A stretch of 16,707 nt of DNA from Bacteroidia bacterium (lineage in GTDB: Bacteria; Bacteroidota; Bacteroidia; NS11-12g; UBA955). The notes beneath the pieces were generated by a model that worked only from the letters and a program-made list of their open reading frames with translations, had not been told where the DNA came from and ran no database searches. Below are positions 1-8,259 of the stretch, one piece after another (within the stretch, counting starts at the first letter, position 1; each line of letters opens with the position of its first letter). Both the position numbers and the translations under genes were made by a program. The stretch is from positions 1 through 16,707 of the forward strand of contig JACMRS010000271.1 of NCBI GenBank assembly GCA_014376345.1, in the 5' to 3' direction.

Positions 1-1
1 C

Positions 2-376
2 AAATCAATTAAAGAGATAACTTATCATAAAAAGTGGAGTAGCGAGTGGTTAATAAGGCTTGGTGATGGCACAGATGTAAGTCATGCTAAAATGCAGGCA
101 GCCATTAATGAACTCTGGTCGTTTACAGGCGAAATGTTTGAGATGGGAAAGGTTGATAAAGATGCTTTAGCGCTTGGCATTGGTCCTGATCTTTCAATAT
201 TGAAAAAAGAATGGGATGTAATAGTTTCTGAAATTATAAGTCGTGCCACTTTAACCAAGCCATCAAATAACTGGATGCAGACAGGAGGTAAATCAGGAAA
301 TCATTCTGAATATATGGGCTTTTTACTCTCAGATTTGCAATATATGCAAAGGGCGTACCCTAATTTAGAATGGTAA
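2..376 (+). CDS. paaC: Phenylacetyl-CoA 1,2-epoxidase subunit PaaC, 3' part (5' end outside the window)
   Basis: The reading frame is open from the first full codon at base 2 to a TAA at 374-376, giving about 124 residues of the C-terminal end. The visible sequence has the PaaC signature: YHKKWSSEW, then WLIRLGDGTDVSHAKMQ, then LWSFTGEMFEM, and near the end GGKSGNHSEYMGFLLSDLQ. From family knowledge, PaaC is the non-catalytic ferritin-like partner of PaaA in the multicomponent oxygenase that epoxidises the ring of phenylacetyl-CoA in aerobic phenylacetate degradation, in the cytoplasm. It is followed after one base by paaD, so the two are co-transcribed and probably translationally coupled. 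The methionine at base 92 is internal; homologous sequence continues upstream of it to the window edge. Confidence 0.93.
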   Translation, partial: KSIKEITYHKKWSSEWLIRLGDGTDVSHAKMQAAINELWSFTGEMFEMGKVDKDALALGIGPDLSILKKEWDVIVSEIISRATLTKPSNNWMQTGGKSGNHSEYMGFLLSDLQYMQRAYPNLEW

Positions 377-377
377 T

Positions 378-869
378 ATGACCATTACCGAGGAAGAAAT
401 CTGGCAATGTCTTGAAACAGTTTCCGACCCGGAAATACCGGTTTTAAGTATTGTAGATCTTGGAATAGTAAGAACTGTTCAAATTAAAAACGATAATGCT
501 GAAATTTCGATAACCCCTACTTATAGTGGCTGTCCGGCGATTGGAGTTATCGGTTTAAATATCATAGCAGCTCTTGAAGAGAAATATTCCGGTCATTTTT
601 CCGTTAAAACTGTTTTATCACCACCATGGACAACAGACTGGATGAGCGAATCGGGAAAGCAAAAGCTCAGGGATTATGGTATAGCACCACCGGTACCCAA
701 ATCTACCGAAGATAATGGTTTATTTGCAGATGATGTTATCGTTGAATGTCCCCAATGCCAATCTTCTGATACAACCCTTATAAGCTGGTTTGGCAGCACC
801 GCTTGCAAAGCGCTTTATAAATGTAACAAATGCCTCGAACCATTTGATTATTTTAAATGCCATCGTTAA
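378..869 (+). CDS. paaD: PaaD, phenylacetyl-CoA epoxidase assembly protein (MIP18-type domain plus zinc ribbon)
   Basis: The 163-residue protein has two parts. Residues 1 to about 105 form a MIP18/DUF59 domain, with the family motif DPEIPVLS at 17-24 and the cysteine motif YSGCPA at 49-54. Residues 122-163 form a cysteine-rich ribbon with Cys124, 127, 143, 149, 152 and 161, the usual PaaD C-terminus and a likely metal-binding site. From family knowledge, PaaD is needed for a functional PaaABCE epoxidase and is thought to help mature its iron-sulfur or di-iron centres; it is not a catalytic subunit. The start codon lies one base after the paaC stop. In many operons paaE follows paaD; here a terminator follows instead. 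Length matches the family. Confidence 0.93.
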   Translation: MTITEEEIWQCLETVSDPEIPVLSIVDLGIVRTVQIKNDNAEISITPTYSGCPAIGVIGLNIIAALEEKYSGHFSVKTVLSPPWTTDWMSESGKQKLRDYGIAPPVPKSTEDNGLFADDVIVECPQCQSSDTTLISWFGSTACKALYKCNKCLEPFDYFKCHR

Positions 870-895
870 TACATTTATTAAAATATTAAAACAAT

Positions 896-924
896 AAAAA
901 AACCCCTTATTCAGGGGCTTTTTT
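896..924 (+). terminator. Rho-independent terminator of the paa operon, probably bidirectional
   Basis: CCCCT at 903-907 pairs with AGGGG at 913-917 around a five-base loop (908-912). The stem is flanked by seven A (896-902) and six T (919-924), so a U-tract follows the hairpin on either strand. It lies between the paaD stop (869) and the stop of the convergent secreted-protein gene (945), and probably serves both. Confidence 0.88.
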
Positions 925-944
925 ATTGAACAATTAATCTAATA

Positions 945-3900
945 TTATTTATTTATTGTAATCTGTCTGCTGACAATTCCTGTTAAAGTTTCCATTCTTA
1001 CTGTATAGATACCAGCTGGTAATTCCTGAAGATTAACTTCAAAATTCATGCTGTTTTCTGCATTTACCCTTTTCATTTCTTTTCCGGCTATATCAACTAT
1101 TGAAACAGTACGTACTGCTTCATCTGAGTTAATTTTTATCATACCTGCAGAAGGATTAGGATACACATTAACTTTTACTGTTTCTGTGTTATTAATACCC
1201 ATAGTTTCGTTGTCATTTATTGTAATTGTATGAATAGAATCTGTTACAACTGAGCCAAAAGGTATGTTGCGTAAAGCAAGTACAAGATTTACAGCTCCCT
1301 CAGAAATAAGATCATCATCAAGATCAATTTTAAAACTATAAGTAGGGCTTGAAGGGCTTAAAGAAACTGTAAAAGGAAACACAAATGAGTAATCTCTTGA
1401 GTTTTGAGCTGTGGCACTTTTTAATACAAGCTTAAGATTAACTACTGTGTTTAAATTTGATGATGAAATCGTAATAAGATGTGTTGAATCATCAAATCGC
1501 TCATTTACTGTTTGACTTGTAGTTGTGAAAGTAAATATCGGAGTATTTACTTTTTCTATGTCTGTTAACTTTCTTGGGAAAAGTCTATAACCAGATGTGT
1601 AAGGTGATGTCTGATCAAACTGAGCGCCAATACCGGTAATATTTAAGAATCCTGTAGGTGCCGGAGTGCCATCAATATCTGTATCACTATCAATAGTAAT
1701 TGTAAAAGTATCGGTTTGATTAACTACTTTAATGTCTTTCGTAGTATTTGTTGAAAGCGTAGTAATAGGCCATTGATTAATATCAACAATTCTTACCATA
1801 TTTATTTTCACAAATTCTGATTCAGTGGTTTCGTTCAGAACTGTTACAATTTTAGGTGCCATTAATGGTTTTGCAGAAGCTAATTTAATGATTGTATCAA
1901 GAGAGCCCAACTGTATCATTCCGTCAAACTGATTTATTGTACCTGACGCTTCAACACTATCTCCTTCTACTACCGTGTATCCTTTGTTTCCCATTGGTGA
2001 AAACACCTGAATGCCACCCGTTCTGTCAATAATAGTAAACTGTGTGCCTGCAGGTGACCCAACCGGTCTCATATTAATGCCATAAACAATGCCTCTTATT
2101 TTAAGCTTCACATTAAGAGAATCTGCAACACCTGTTCCTGCTTTAACTTTGGTAACCGCATCTATATCATAAACAGGTAAATCATCATTAACAATTCTCA
2201 GTCTTAAAGTGTCTGGTTTTCCAATTTGAACGTTGGATAAATTCGTTAGAATAAAAACTGCGTCTTCTGTGTTCTCATAAATGTTATCGTTTAAAATTGG
2301 AATAGTTATTACAATACTATCAGCATCAGTTGGTAAAATAGTCCTGATTTGTGAGGTTGGAGAAAAAGTAAAATCTGTTCCTTGTGTTGCAGTTGAACTG
2401 GCAGACACGTATTTCAAAACAAAATCGCTCTGGTTTTTATTTCTTCCGGAAATATTAATTCTTATTTTAGCTGTTCCAGCTGATTCTTTTACACTTACAA
2501 TTTTAGTGCTGAAAGATACTATTGGTGGCGCATCAATATCAAGTACAATAATTGTAAGTATCGAATCTTTTCCAATTAAAGCTGGATTTGAAGGATTGCG
2601 CAAAACAAGTACAATTGTATCTGCCGGGTCTGCAACTCCATCCTGAAATATTCTTGCTTTAAATTCAATGCTGTCAAAAGCAGGGCCGCCGGCGAATGTA
2701 ATAGTACTATCCCTATTGCTGGCTCCTAAACGGAATTCCGTTGGAATAAATGTATTGGTGCCAGTACTTTTAACTACTACTTTAACACTTGTTGTTCCTA
2801 CAGAACCGCTATTCATTAAAACTTTTACCTTTGCAAAAGAAGCATCTTCTTTTATCACAATTCTAGGAGTAGAAAAAGTAAGTAATGGTTTGTCGTTATC
2901 AGTAATAGTAAGAGTATGAGTTTCTTCAATACCAAGGTAAGCATTTACCGGAGATGTAAGTTTTAAAATAATTGTTTCATCACCTTCAGATAAATTATCA
3001 TCTTTCAGTAAGATTTTAATTGTATCGGTATAACTTCCGTTTAGTTTAAATTTCCTTATCTGAGTAGTTGGTGCTAAAGTATAATCAACCCCGCCATTTG
3101 TAGCTGTTCCGCCAAAAACATACAATGTTATTTTGCTTGAGTCACCATCAAGGTATTTACCGCTGATATAAACTTCAACTGTTTTATTTCCTTCGGTAAC
3201 TGTTGACGTACGTGCAGCAAACTGAATTACTGCTCTTTGAAGTGGTACTTCATTTGCTGGAAGAAAAATAGGTTTGGCAGATCCTCCGTGAGGATTAACC
3301 GTAGTGTCTTTAGTTCCCCAAATTCCATCACTATCAGTATGAAATGCAACGATTGTATCCTTTTCAATATCCCAAGCTTCAATTCTTTTTATACCTAATG
3401 AAAGAGAATTTGGTAATATCGTACCCCATGCACCGGTAACTCCATCAACATTTGATGAATAATAACCTACTGTATTTGGCACAGAAAGGCCTTCGCTTTC
3501 TGTATAAGCTATAGATACCGGTCTTCCAGAACCAAGATTATTATCATAAAGCTTAACCGCCTGCCTGCCTTTGGTAAAAGATGTTCCATAAATACCTGTA
3601 CCATAATTTGATCCAGCTGATGCATTAAAATCTAAAACTTTAATCGAATCATTCATGTAATATTTAAGAGTAACATTATTTACGCTATCCCTTAAAACAA
3701 TCATAGGGTGTAAATACTTTCCGGCAGTAAATCTGCTGTCTGCATTATAAACACAACTGAACCAACCTCTGTAATCACCTGCAATTGTTGTTTGAAGTGT
3801 ATCGTGGTTAGTACCAGTTGAAAAAGTAGGACTTGCAGTAGTTACCCAACTGGTTTTTTCTATAAATAATGGATTACCAGCACCAGTTGTTGTTGCTGAA

Positions 3901-4121
3901 GAAGTATCAGATATTGATATAAACCGTACATAATATTTATATAATGTATTTGGCATTAAACCAATTATACTGGCTTTAAAAAATACAGGTAGTCTGGTTG
4001 AAGTGCCTGAGCCCATAACCAAAGGAACGCTCTCTCCGTTGAATCTGCCGGGCTTGGGTTTTTGAGCAAAGGCCACAGAAAAAGAAAGAAAAAATAAGAT
4101 AAGTAGATGCGTTTTTTTCAT
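945..4121 (-). CDS. Secreted T9SS cargo protein with four Calx-beta-like domains and an OB-fold-like insert
   Basis: This 1058-residue protein begins with a clear signal peptide (MKKTHLLILFFLSFSVAFA, cleavage probably before Gln20). Residues about 20-290 are an unassigned beta-rich region. Three Calx-beta-like units follow, ending near residues 410 (TITDND), 528 (VLDIDA) and 645 (RIVNDD). Residues about 646-855 look like an OB-fold/DUF5689-type module (TQFTIIDRTGGIQVFSP, then VVEGDSVEASGTINQF). A fourth Calx-beta-like unit ends near 970 (TINDNE). Residues about 980-1058 are a type A T9SS sorting domain (VYPNPSAG, then LPAGIYTVRM). The expected fate is Sec export, then T9SS secretion and anchoring on the cell surface. 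Calx-beta units usually bind Ca2+ and mediate adhesion. Substrate and biological role are not evident; adhesin or matrix protein is an inference. It has its own promoter. Confidence 0.9.
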   Translation of the reverse strand: MKKTHLLILFFLSFSVAFAQKPKPGRFNGESVPLVMGSGTSTRLPVFFKASIIGLMPNTLYKYYVRFISISDTSSATTTGAGNPLFIEKTSWVTTASPTFSTGTNHDTLQTTIAGDYRGWFSCVYNADSRFTAGKYLHPMIVLRDSVNNVTLKYYMNDSIKVLDFNASAGSNYGTGIYGTSFTKGRQAVKLYDNNLGSGRPVSIAYTESEGLSVPNTVGYYSSNVDGVTGAWGTILPNSLSLGIKRIEAWDIEKDTIVAFHTDSDGIWGTKDTTVNPHGGSAKPIFLPANEVPLQRAVIQFAARTSTVTEGNKTVEVYISGKYLDGDSSKITLYVFGGTATNGGVDYTLAPTTQIRKFKLNGSYTDTIKILLKDDNLSEGDETIILKLTSPVNAYLGIEETHTLTITDNDKPLLTFSTPRIVIKEDASFAKVKVLMNSGSVGTTSVKVVVKSTGTNTFIPTEFRLGASNRDSTITFAGGPAFDSIEFKARIFQDGVADPADTIVLVLRNPSNPALIGKDSILTIIVLDIDAPPIVSFSTKIVSVKESAGTAKIRINISGRNKNQSDFVLKYVSASSTATQGTDFTFSPTSQIRTILPTDADSIVITIPILNDNIYENTEDAVFILTNLSNVQIGKPDTLRLRIVNDDLPVYDIDAVTKVKAGTGVADSLNVKLKIRGIVYGINMRPVGSPAGTQFTIIDRTGGIQVFSPMGNKGYTVVEGDSVEASGTINQFDGMIQLGSLDTIIKLASAKPLMAPKIVTVLNETTESEFVKINMVRIVDINQWPITTLSTNTTKDIKVVNQTDTFTITIDSDTDIDGTPAPTGFLNITGIGAQFDQTSPYTSGYRLFPRKLTDIEKVNTPIFTFTTTSQTVNERFDDSTHLITISSSNLNTVVNLKLVLKSATAQNSRDYSFVFPFTVSLSPSSPTYSFKIDLDDDLISEGAVNLVLALRNIPFGSVVTDSIHTITINDNETMGINNTETVKVNVYPNPSAGMIKINSDEAVRTVSIVDIAGKEMKRVNAENSMNFEVNLQELPAGIYTVRMETLTGIVSRQITINK

Positions 4122-4140
4122 TTTAAAATAAATTGGATAG

Positions 4141-4172
4141 CAAATATAGGTGATTTGATTTTATTGAGCAAA
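4141..4172 (-). promoter_or_regulatory. Bacteroidota-type promoter of the Calx-beta surface protein gene
   Basis: On the minus strand the -7 element TATATTTG (4148-4141) matches TAnnTTTG exactly, and a -33 element TTTG lies at 4172-4169 with a 20-base spacer. The -7 element is 19 bases upstream of the ATG at 4121, which predicts a leader of roughly 10 to 15 bases. The -33 element lies inside the last codons of comF. Confidence 0.68.
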
Positions 4173-4862
4173 CCCAAGAGATAATACACTAACCTCAGCA
4201 GCACCGTTATCTAATATAATTTTGGCGCAAGATTCAAGTGTTGCGCCTGTTGTTATTATATCATCAACTATCAATACATGCTTTCCATAAATTTCATCTG
4301 GTTCATTTACAACGAATATATCTTCTACGTTCTCCCATCTTTCATATCTTTTTTTCTTAGTCTGTGTTGATGTAATTACTTTCCTTGATATCATTTCAGG
4401 ATATACACATTTTTCAAGCGAAATACCAAGCCCGGCAGCAACATAATCACTTTGATTATAACCTCTCTGCATTAACTTTGTTTTATGAAGAGGAATAGGT
4501 AAAATAATATCTACTTCGTCAAAATAATTTTCTTCTTTAAGCTCGGTACCGAAAATATTGCCTAGATGTTCGCCAATTTCTTTCTTTCCCTTATATTTTA
4601 ACTGATGAATCAGTGTCTGGGTAAGTCCCGATTTTCTGAAATACAAAAATGATGAAGCATTGGCAATTGGAAGTCTTCCTCTGAAAAGATTTTTTACAGG
4701 ATTGTATTGATTTGAGTGAAATCCTGTCCTGGGCAGATTAATATGACAATGAAGACAAATTACAATTTCTCCTGTTATCATGTTGTTACCGCAGCCGGCA
4801 CATACATTAGGATAAAACATGTCGAGCATGTTTGAGGCAATATTTTTGAGGTTAATAAACAA
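4161..4862 (-). CDS. comF: ComF family protein (phosphoribosyltransferase-like, competence-associated)
   Basis: The 233-residue protein starts with a zinc-finger-like region: Cys21 and Cys24 (CAGC), then Cys36 and Cys39 (CLHC). A type I phosphoribosyltransferase fold follows, with LPIPLHKTKLMQRGYNQSD near the middle and the PRPP-binding loop VLIVDDIITTGAT at about 196-208. This order is diagnostic of ComF/ComFC (GntX-like) proteins. From family knowledge, ComF is needed for uptake or processing of transforming DNA in naturally competent bacteria, but homologs are common in species not known to be competent, and the reaction is unsettled. The start at 4862 is the longest; Met12 and Met15 are possible but leave a short lead-in before the zinc finger. 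The gene is divergent from thiL, whose promoter overlaps the comF start region. Confidence 0.9.
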   Translation of the reverse strand: MFINLKNIASNMLDMFYPNVCAGCGNNMITGEIVICLHCHINLPRTGFHSNQYNPVKNLFRGRLPIANASSFLYFRKSGLTQTLIHQLKYKGKKEIGEHLGNIFGTELKEENYFDEVDIILPIPLHKTKLMQRGYNQSDYVAAGLGISLEKCVYPEMISRKVITSTQTKKKRYERWENVEDIFVVNEPDEIYGKHVLIVDDIITTGATLESCAKIILDNGAAEVSVLSLGFAQ

Positions 4863-4877
4863 AAACAGGTATTTTTG
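4845..4877 (+). promoter_or_regulatory. Promoter of thiL, overlapping the start of comF
   Basis: A -7 element TATTTTTG at 4870-4877 fits TAnnTTTG, and TTTG at 4845-4848 could be the -33 element with a 21-base spacer. The predicted start point is a few bases before the thiL ATG at 4894. A second TATTTTTG at 4841-4848 overlaps the -33 element. Part of the promoter lies within the first codons of comF on the other strand. Confidence 0.6.
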
Positions 4878-4893
4878 TGCAAATAATTTTCAG

Positions 4894-5934
4894 ATGTTTG
4901 AGAACAAAAATCGTACCGAAGCTGGTGAGCTTGGAGAATTTGGTTTAATTGACCACTTAACAAAGGATACCATACTCTATAATAAATCTTCTTTAAAAGG
5001 AATTGGGGACGATGCAGCCATTATAAATACAGGCAAAGGCAAAGTTTCAGTAGTATCCACTGATATGTTAATAGAAGGCGTTCATTTTGATTTGTCATAT
5101 ATGCCATTAAGGCACTTAGGCTATAAAGCTGTTGTGGTTAACTTGTCAGATATCTGTGCAATGAATGCCAGACCTGAGCAAATTTTATTGTCAATTGCGG
5201 CAAGTAACCGTTTTTCACTTGAAGCGATGGAAGAACTATATTCCGGCATTCATCTGGCTTGTAAACATTACAAAGTAGATTTAGTTGGAGGTGATACAAG
5301 TACATCTCATAAAGGTCTCATGCTATCGTTAACTGCGATAGGTTCGGCAGATGAAAATAAAATTTCTTACAGAAATACTGCTGGTCAGACTGATCTTTTA
5401 TGTGTAACCGGAGATCTTGGTGGCGCTTATGTAGGTTATCAGCTTTTGGAAAGGGAAAAAAGAATTTTTCTTGAAAAACCTGATTTCCAGCCTGATCTTG
5501 AAGGAAATGATTACATACTTCAAAGACAGCTTAAACCTGAAGCAAGAATTGATGTAATTGATATGTTGAATACACTTGGAATTAAACCAAGTAGCATGAT
5601 CGATATTTCTGACGGACTGGCAAGTGAGGTTCATCATTTATGCAAGCAAAGTAATATCGGAATGGTTGTTTATGAAGATAAACTGCCTATTGATTCACAG
5701 ACTTTTGAAAAAGCCCGTGAGTTTAATCTGGATCCTATGATATGCGCATTAAATGGTGGTGAAGATTATGAACTACTTTTTACAATTGCCCAAACAGATT
5801 ATGATAAAATAAAAGGCAATCCGGATATAACAGTTATCGGGCATTGTACCGAGCCTGCAGCAGGAATTAATGTTGTAACGAAAGCTGGCAACACTTTTCC
5901 GCTCAAAGCTCAGGGCTGGCAAGCATTCAGTTAG
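4894..5934 (+). CDS. thiL: Thiamine-monophosphate kinase ThiL
   Basis: This ATP-dependent kinase phosphorylates thiamine monophosphate to thiamine diphosphate, the last step of cofactor synthesis, in the cytoplasm. The AIR synthase/ThiL-fold motifs appear in order: GIGDDAAII, STDMLIEGVHFD, KAVVVNLSDICAMNA, VGGDTSTSHKG, MIDISDGLASEVHHL and ALNGGEDYELLFT. I chose the ATG at 4894 (346 residues) because ThiL proteins normally begin shortly before the ELGEFGLIDHL segment. An in-frame ATG at 4819 would add 25 residues lacking family character and would overlap both comF and the predicted promoter. The 3' end overlaps the convergent CAP-domain gene by 8 bases. No other thi gene and no TPP riboswitch was seen nearby. 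Confidence 0.93.
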   Translation: MFENKNRTEAGELGEFGLIDHLTKDTILYNKSSLKGIGDDAAIINTGKGKVSVVSTDMLIEGVHFDLSYMPLRHLGYKAVVVNLSDICAMNARPEQILLSIAASNRFSLEAMEELYSGIHLACKHYKVDLVGGDTSTSHKGLMLSLTAIGSADENKISYRNTAGQTDLLCVTGDLGGAYVGYQLLEREKRIFLEKPDFQPDLEGNDYILQRQLKPEARIDVIDMLNTLGIKPSSMIDISDGLASEVHHLCKQSNIGMVVYEDKLPIDSQTFEKAREFNLDPMICALNGGEDYELLFTIAQTDYDKIKGNPDITVIGHCTEPAAGINVVTKAGNTFPLKAQGWQAFS

Positions 5935-8161
5935 TATTTACCGGCATTACTTTGTAGGTATAAGTTAGGATTTTTTCTTTGTCCTCTCCTGCAACATATT
6001 TTTTGATGTTGGAAACAGTTATTTCGTAAACATTGTTTTCTGTATTATCAGAATTCATTTCCCAAACAACTGTATTTAATGCATATCCTGTAACCTGTAT
6101 CTCAAGAATAACAGGCACAGACTTGCCATTACATTTTACTGTCACCTTAGCATCTTCCAGGTTTGCAGCCATAGAAAAACTCCACCTTTGTGGTATAAAA
6201 CTTTCAGGAAAATAATCCGCCGAAGGCCAGGCTACATAGTTTAACTGATCCCAAATAATTTTTTTCTCTTTTACCGGATCATTAAAATTTTTGCCAAAAA
6301 CACACAAAGCCATAGAGGTTTCAGTCGTTCCAAATCCAAAAACGCTTCTTACAGGGTTAAGTACCCACCTTCTGTGCCCGCAGCTGTAATTTAAACTGCC
6401 ATTATCTGTCAGTTGTCCCAACAAAGCACTGGTACCTCCATGTCCCAGAGAAAGATTGCTACTGCCGGCTCCTTTTGAAGCTGTCTCGCTGTAACATTTC
6501 CAATTCAATGGTGGATGGTGATTTAATTCTTCATTTACACACATCAGAAAAGCAGCATTTTGCGCAAGTTTATTAAGGTCATCATCAAGTACACAACTGT
6601 CGTAAACTCCAGCCAGCCTTCTGAAATAATTTAATGTGTTTAAAAATTTTTGATTAGTTAACGACTTGACTTTTCCAGGGTTGCATTGATCTGTATTTCT
6701 TCCAGTAAAAAGGTCTTCCTGGTTTGTATAATTTACAAGATAGGTTTCTTTGTAATCCTGCAAAACCAATTTCTTTTGTAGAAGTAGAAAACCAATATCA
6801 CCCGGAAACTCTGATTTCATTAAGTTTAAAAGCCTAGAAAGTGATGAGTAATTTTTATCTGAAAGCATCCGTTCACATTTTTCCAAATAAAGCTCTCTTT
6901 TCTTCTTATAAATTGCCGGATTCCCTTTTAAAGCTTTCTCATATAATAAAATTTTATCTAAAGCTTCTCTGCTGTTGCCAAGGTATTTTACTTTATTTAG
7001 AATTGACAATTCAAGTTTATCCTGCAGATTTATTATTGTTTTTTTCCCTTTTGGATAAGAAATGGCACAACCCTTTAAAAAAGCTGAAGCGCTAGTCAAT
7101 AACTCTTCATTAATCAAAAAATTATAAAGACTGAGTATACATGTATTTTGCGGCTGAACATCGTTATACTCCACAATAAGTTCTGAAAGTAAAGCAGTAT
7201 TTACTGTTTTTACCTGAAATAATTTAAAAAGCAACAAATTGTTTTCTTTTTTGGATTTACCGTTGCTTTCAAGAATTTTTTTTGATTTTTCCTTAGCAGT
7301 TATGGCATCATTAGAAGTTAAAGATGAAACTAATACAAGACTGTCAATGATTCTGTTTTGTGATTCAGAAAACACACTTTTACCAGTTTTATTTCCTATC
7401 ATGCTTACAAATTTTTTATTTGCAATCACTTCATCAGTCTGAAATCTAAGAGTATTTTCGACAATTGAGTTTATAATGGCATCAGCGCTTTTTAATATTT
7501 CATGATCATTTGGGTAAAGGTTATTTGCCATCTCAAATGCTTTGTAAGATTCATTGTATTGATTTATTCTTAAATTGGCATCTGTTAAAGCAATCAACAC
7601 TTTCTTTTCAAAAGTGTTTTTACTACTTTCTTCTTTTTGTATTCTGTTTAAAATATCTGTGAGCAATACTATAGCTGAACGGGCTTCATAATCATCAATA
7701 TATGACATTGCTTTTTTATAATCCCATGGAATACCGGTGTAGCCTTCGGTAAGTAGCTTATAAACGATTTCCGCTTTGTCTTTTTTACCTTCAGTTTCGT
7801 ATTGATCGGCAAGATCCAGAGACTTTATTTCTATTTGTTCGAAAAAAGCATTCATTTCATTTCCATAAAAATCATCTTTGTCTTTTTTCTTTAATCTAGC
7901 ACCTAACCTAAGCGTTTTTAATAAATATGAAGTTGAGGTTTTACTTTCAGAAATTTCTGAAAGTTTAAAGTTAGAAAGCAATTGCCATTTAATTGGCTCA
8001 AGCTCTTTGCTGAATTTTTTCTTTTTTAGAAATGCTGATGATTTTTCAATGCACTTTTCATAACTCCCTTTCTCATATAATTTTTCTAAAGCAGGAAAAG
8101 GTCGGTGCTGGCCGTTTAATTGATTAAATATTAAAACCGAAAATAAGACCAGGTATTTCAT
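5927..8161 (-). CDS. Secreted TPR-like/CAP (SCP/PR1) domain protein
   Basis: From the ATG at 8161 the protein has 744 residues and opens with a signal peptide (MKYLVLFSVLIFNQLNG, then QHRPF). Residues about 25-490 are charged, helical and repeat-like (for example YEKGSYEKCIEKSSAFLKKK and YETEGKKDKAEIVYKLLTEG), which suggests TPR-like scaffolding. Residues about 505-625 form a CAP domain: LNYFRRLAGV, LNKLAQNAAFLM, LNHHPPLNWKC and CGHRRWVLNPV. A beta-rich tail follows (SADYFPESFIPQRWSFSM), seen downstream of the CAP domain in other bacterial proteins. The likely location is the periplasm or outer surface; there is no lipobox Cys and no T9SS domain. The frame opens earlier (8230), but that start puts the hydrophobic segment too deep for a normal signal peptide. 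CAP domains have varied or unknown functions, so none is assigned. Confidence 0.85.
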   Translation of the reverse strand: MKYLVLFSVLIFNQLNGQHRPFPALEKLYEKGSYEKCIEKSSAFLKKKKFSKELEPIKWQLLSNFKLSEISESKTSTSYLLKTLRLGARLKKKDKDDFYGNEMNAFFEQIEIKSLDLADQYETEGKKDKAEIVYKLLTEGYTGIPWDYKKAMSYIDDYEARSAIVLLTDILNRIQKEESSKNTFEKKVLIALTDANLRINQYNESYKAFEMANNLYPNDHEILKSADAIINSIVENTLRFQTDEVIANKKFVSMIGNKTGKSVFSESQNRIIDSLVLVSSLTSNDAITAKEKSKKILESNGKSKKENNLLLFKLFQVKTVNTALLSELIVEYNDVQPQNTCILSLYNFLINEELLTSASAFLKGCAISYPKGKKTIINLQDKLELSILNKVKYLGNSREALDKILLYEKALKGNPAIYKKKRELYLEKCERMLSDKNYSSLSRLLNLMKSEFPGDIGFLLLQKKLVLQDYKETYLVNYTNQEDLFTGRNTDQCNPGKVKSLTNQKFLNTLNYFRRLAGVYDSCVLDDDLNKLAQNAAFLMCVNEELNHHPPLNWKCYSETASKGAGSSNLSLGHGGTSALLGQLTDNGSLNYSCGHRRWVLNPVRSVFGFGTTETSMALCVFGKNFNDPVKEKKIIWDQLNYVAWPSADYFPESFIPQRWSFSMAANLEDAKVTVKCNGKSVPVILEIQVTGYALNTVVWEMNSDNTENNVYEITVSNIKKYVAGEDKEKILTYTYKVMPVNTN

Positions 8162-8166
8162 CAGAA

Positions 8167-8174
8167 CAAAACTA
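8167..8174 (-). promoter_or_regulatory. Possible -7 element of the CAP-protein gene
   Basis: The minus strand reads TAGTTTTG here, which fits TAnnTTTG. It ends five bases before the ATG at 8161, so the mRNA would be leaderless or nearly so. A TTTG at 8206-8203 lies 28 bases away, too far for a good -33 element. If the start were at 8230 instead, this site would lie inside the gene. Confidence 0.4.
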
Positions 8175-8242
8175 GTGTAATAAATGTATAATAATATTAA
8201 CGCAAATGTGCTAAAAATATGCGTATTCAATTAAACTATTAT

Positions 8243-8250
8243 TATATTTG
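8243..8250 (+). promoter_or_regulatory. Possible -7 element of the radical SAM gene
   Basis: TATATTTG matches TAnnTTTG exactly and ends nine bases before the ATG at 8260, so the expected leader is only a few bases. No convincing TTG was found at the -33 position. Confidence 0.5.
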
Positions 8251-8259
8251 ATAAAGTGT

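Noticed and set aside
2281..2919. Open frames of 121 and 83 codons on the + strand inside the surface-protein gene
   Set aside because: They are antisense to a well-supported coding region, composed of Thr/Ser/Val/Ile-rich sequence that mirrors the beta-strand codons, and have no promoter or family resemblance.
4819..4893. Longer thiL start at 4819
   Set aside because: The extra 25 residues lack ThiL character and would be encoded across the predicted promoter and the comF start.
8162..8230. Longer start of the CAP gene at 8230
   Set aside because: It would place the signal peptide after 23 additional, partly hydrophobic residues and include a predicted -7 element inside the gene. Met24 gives a standard signal peptide.
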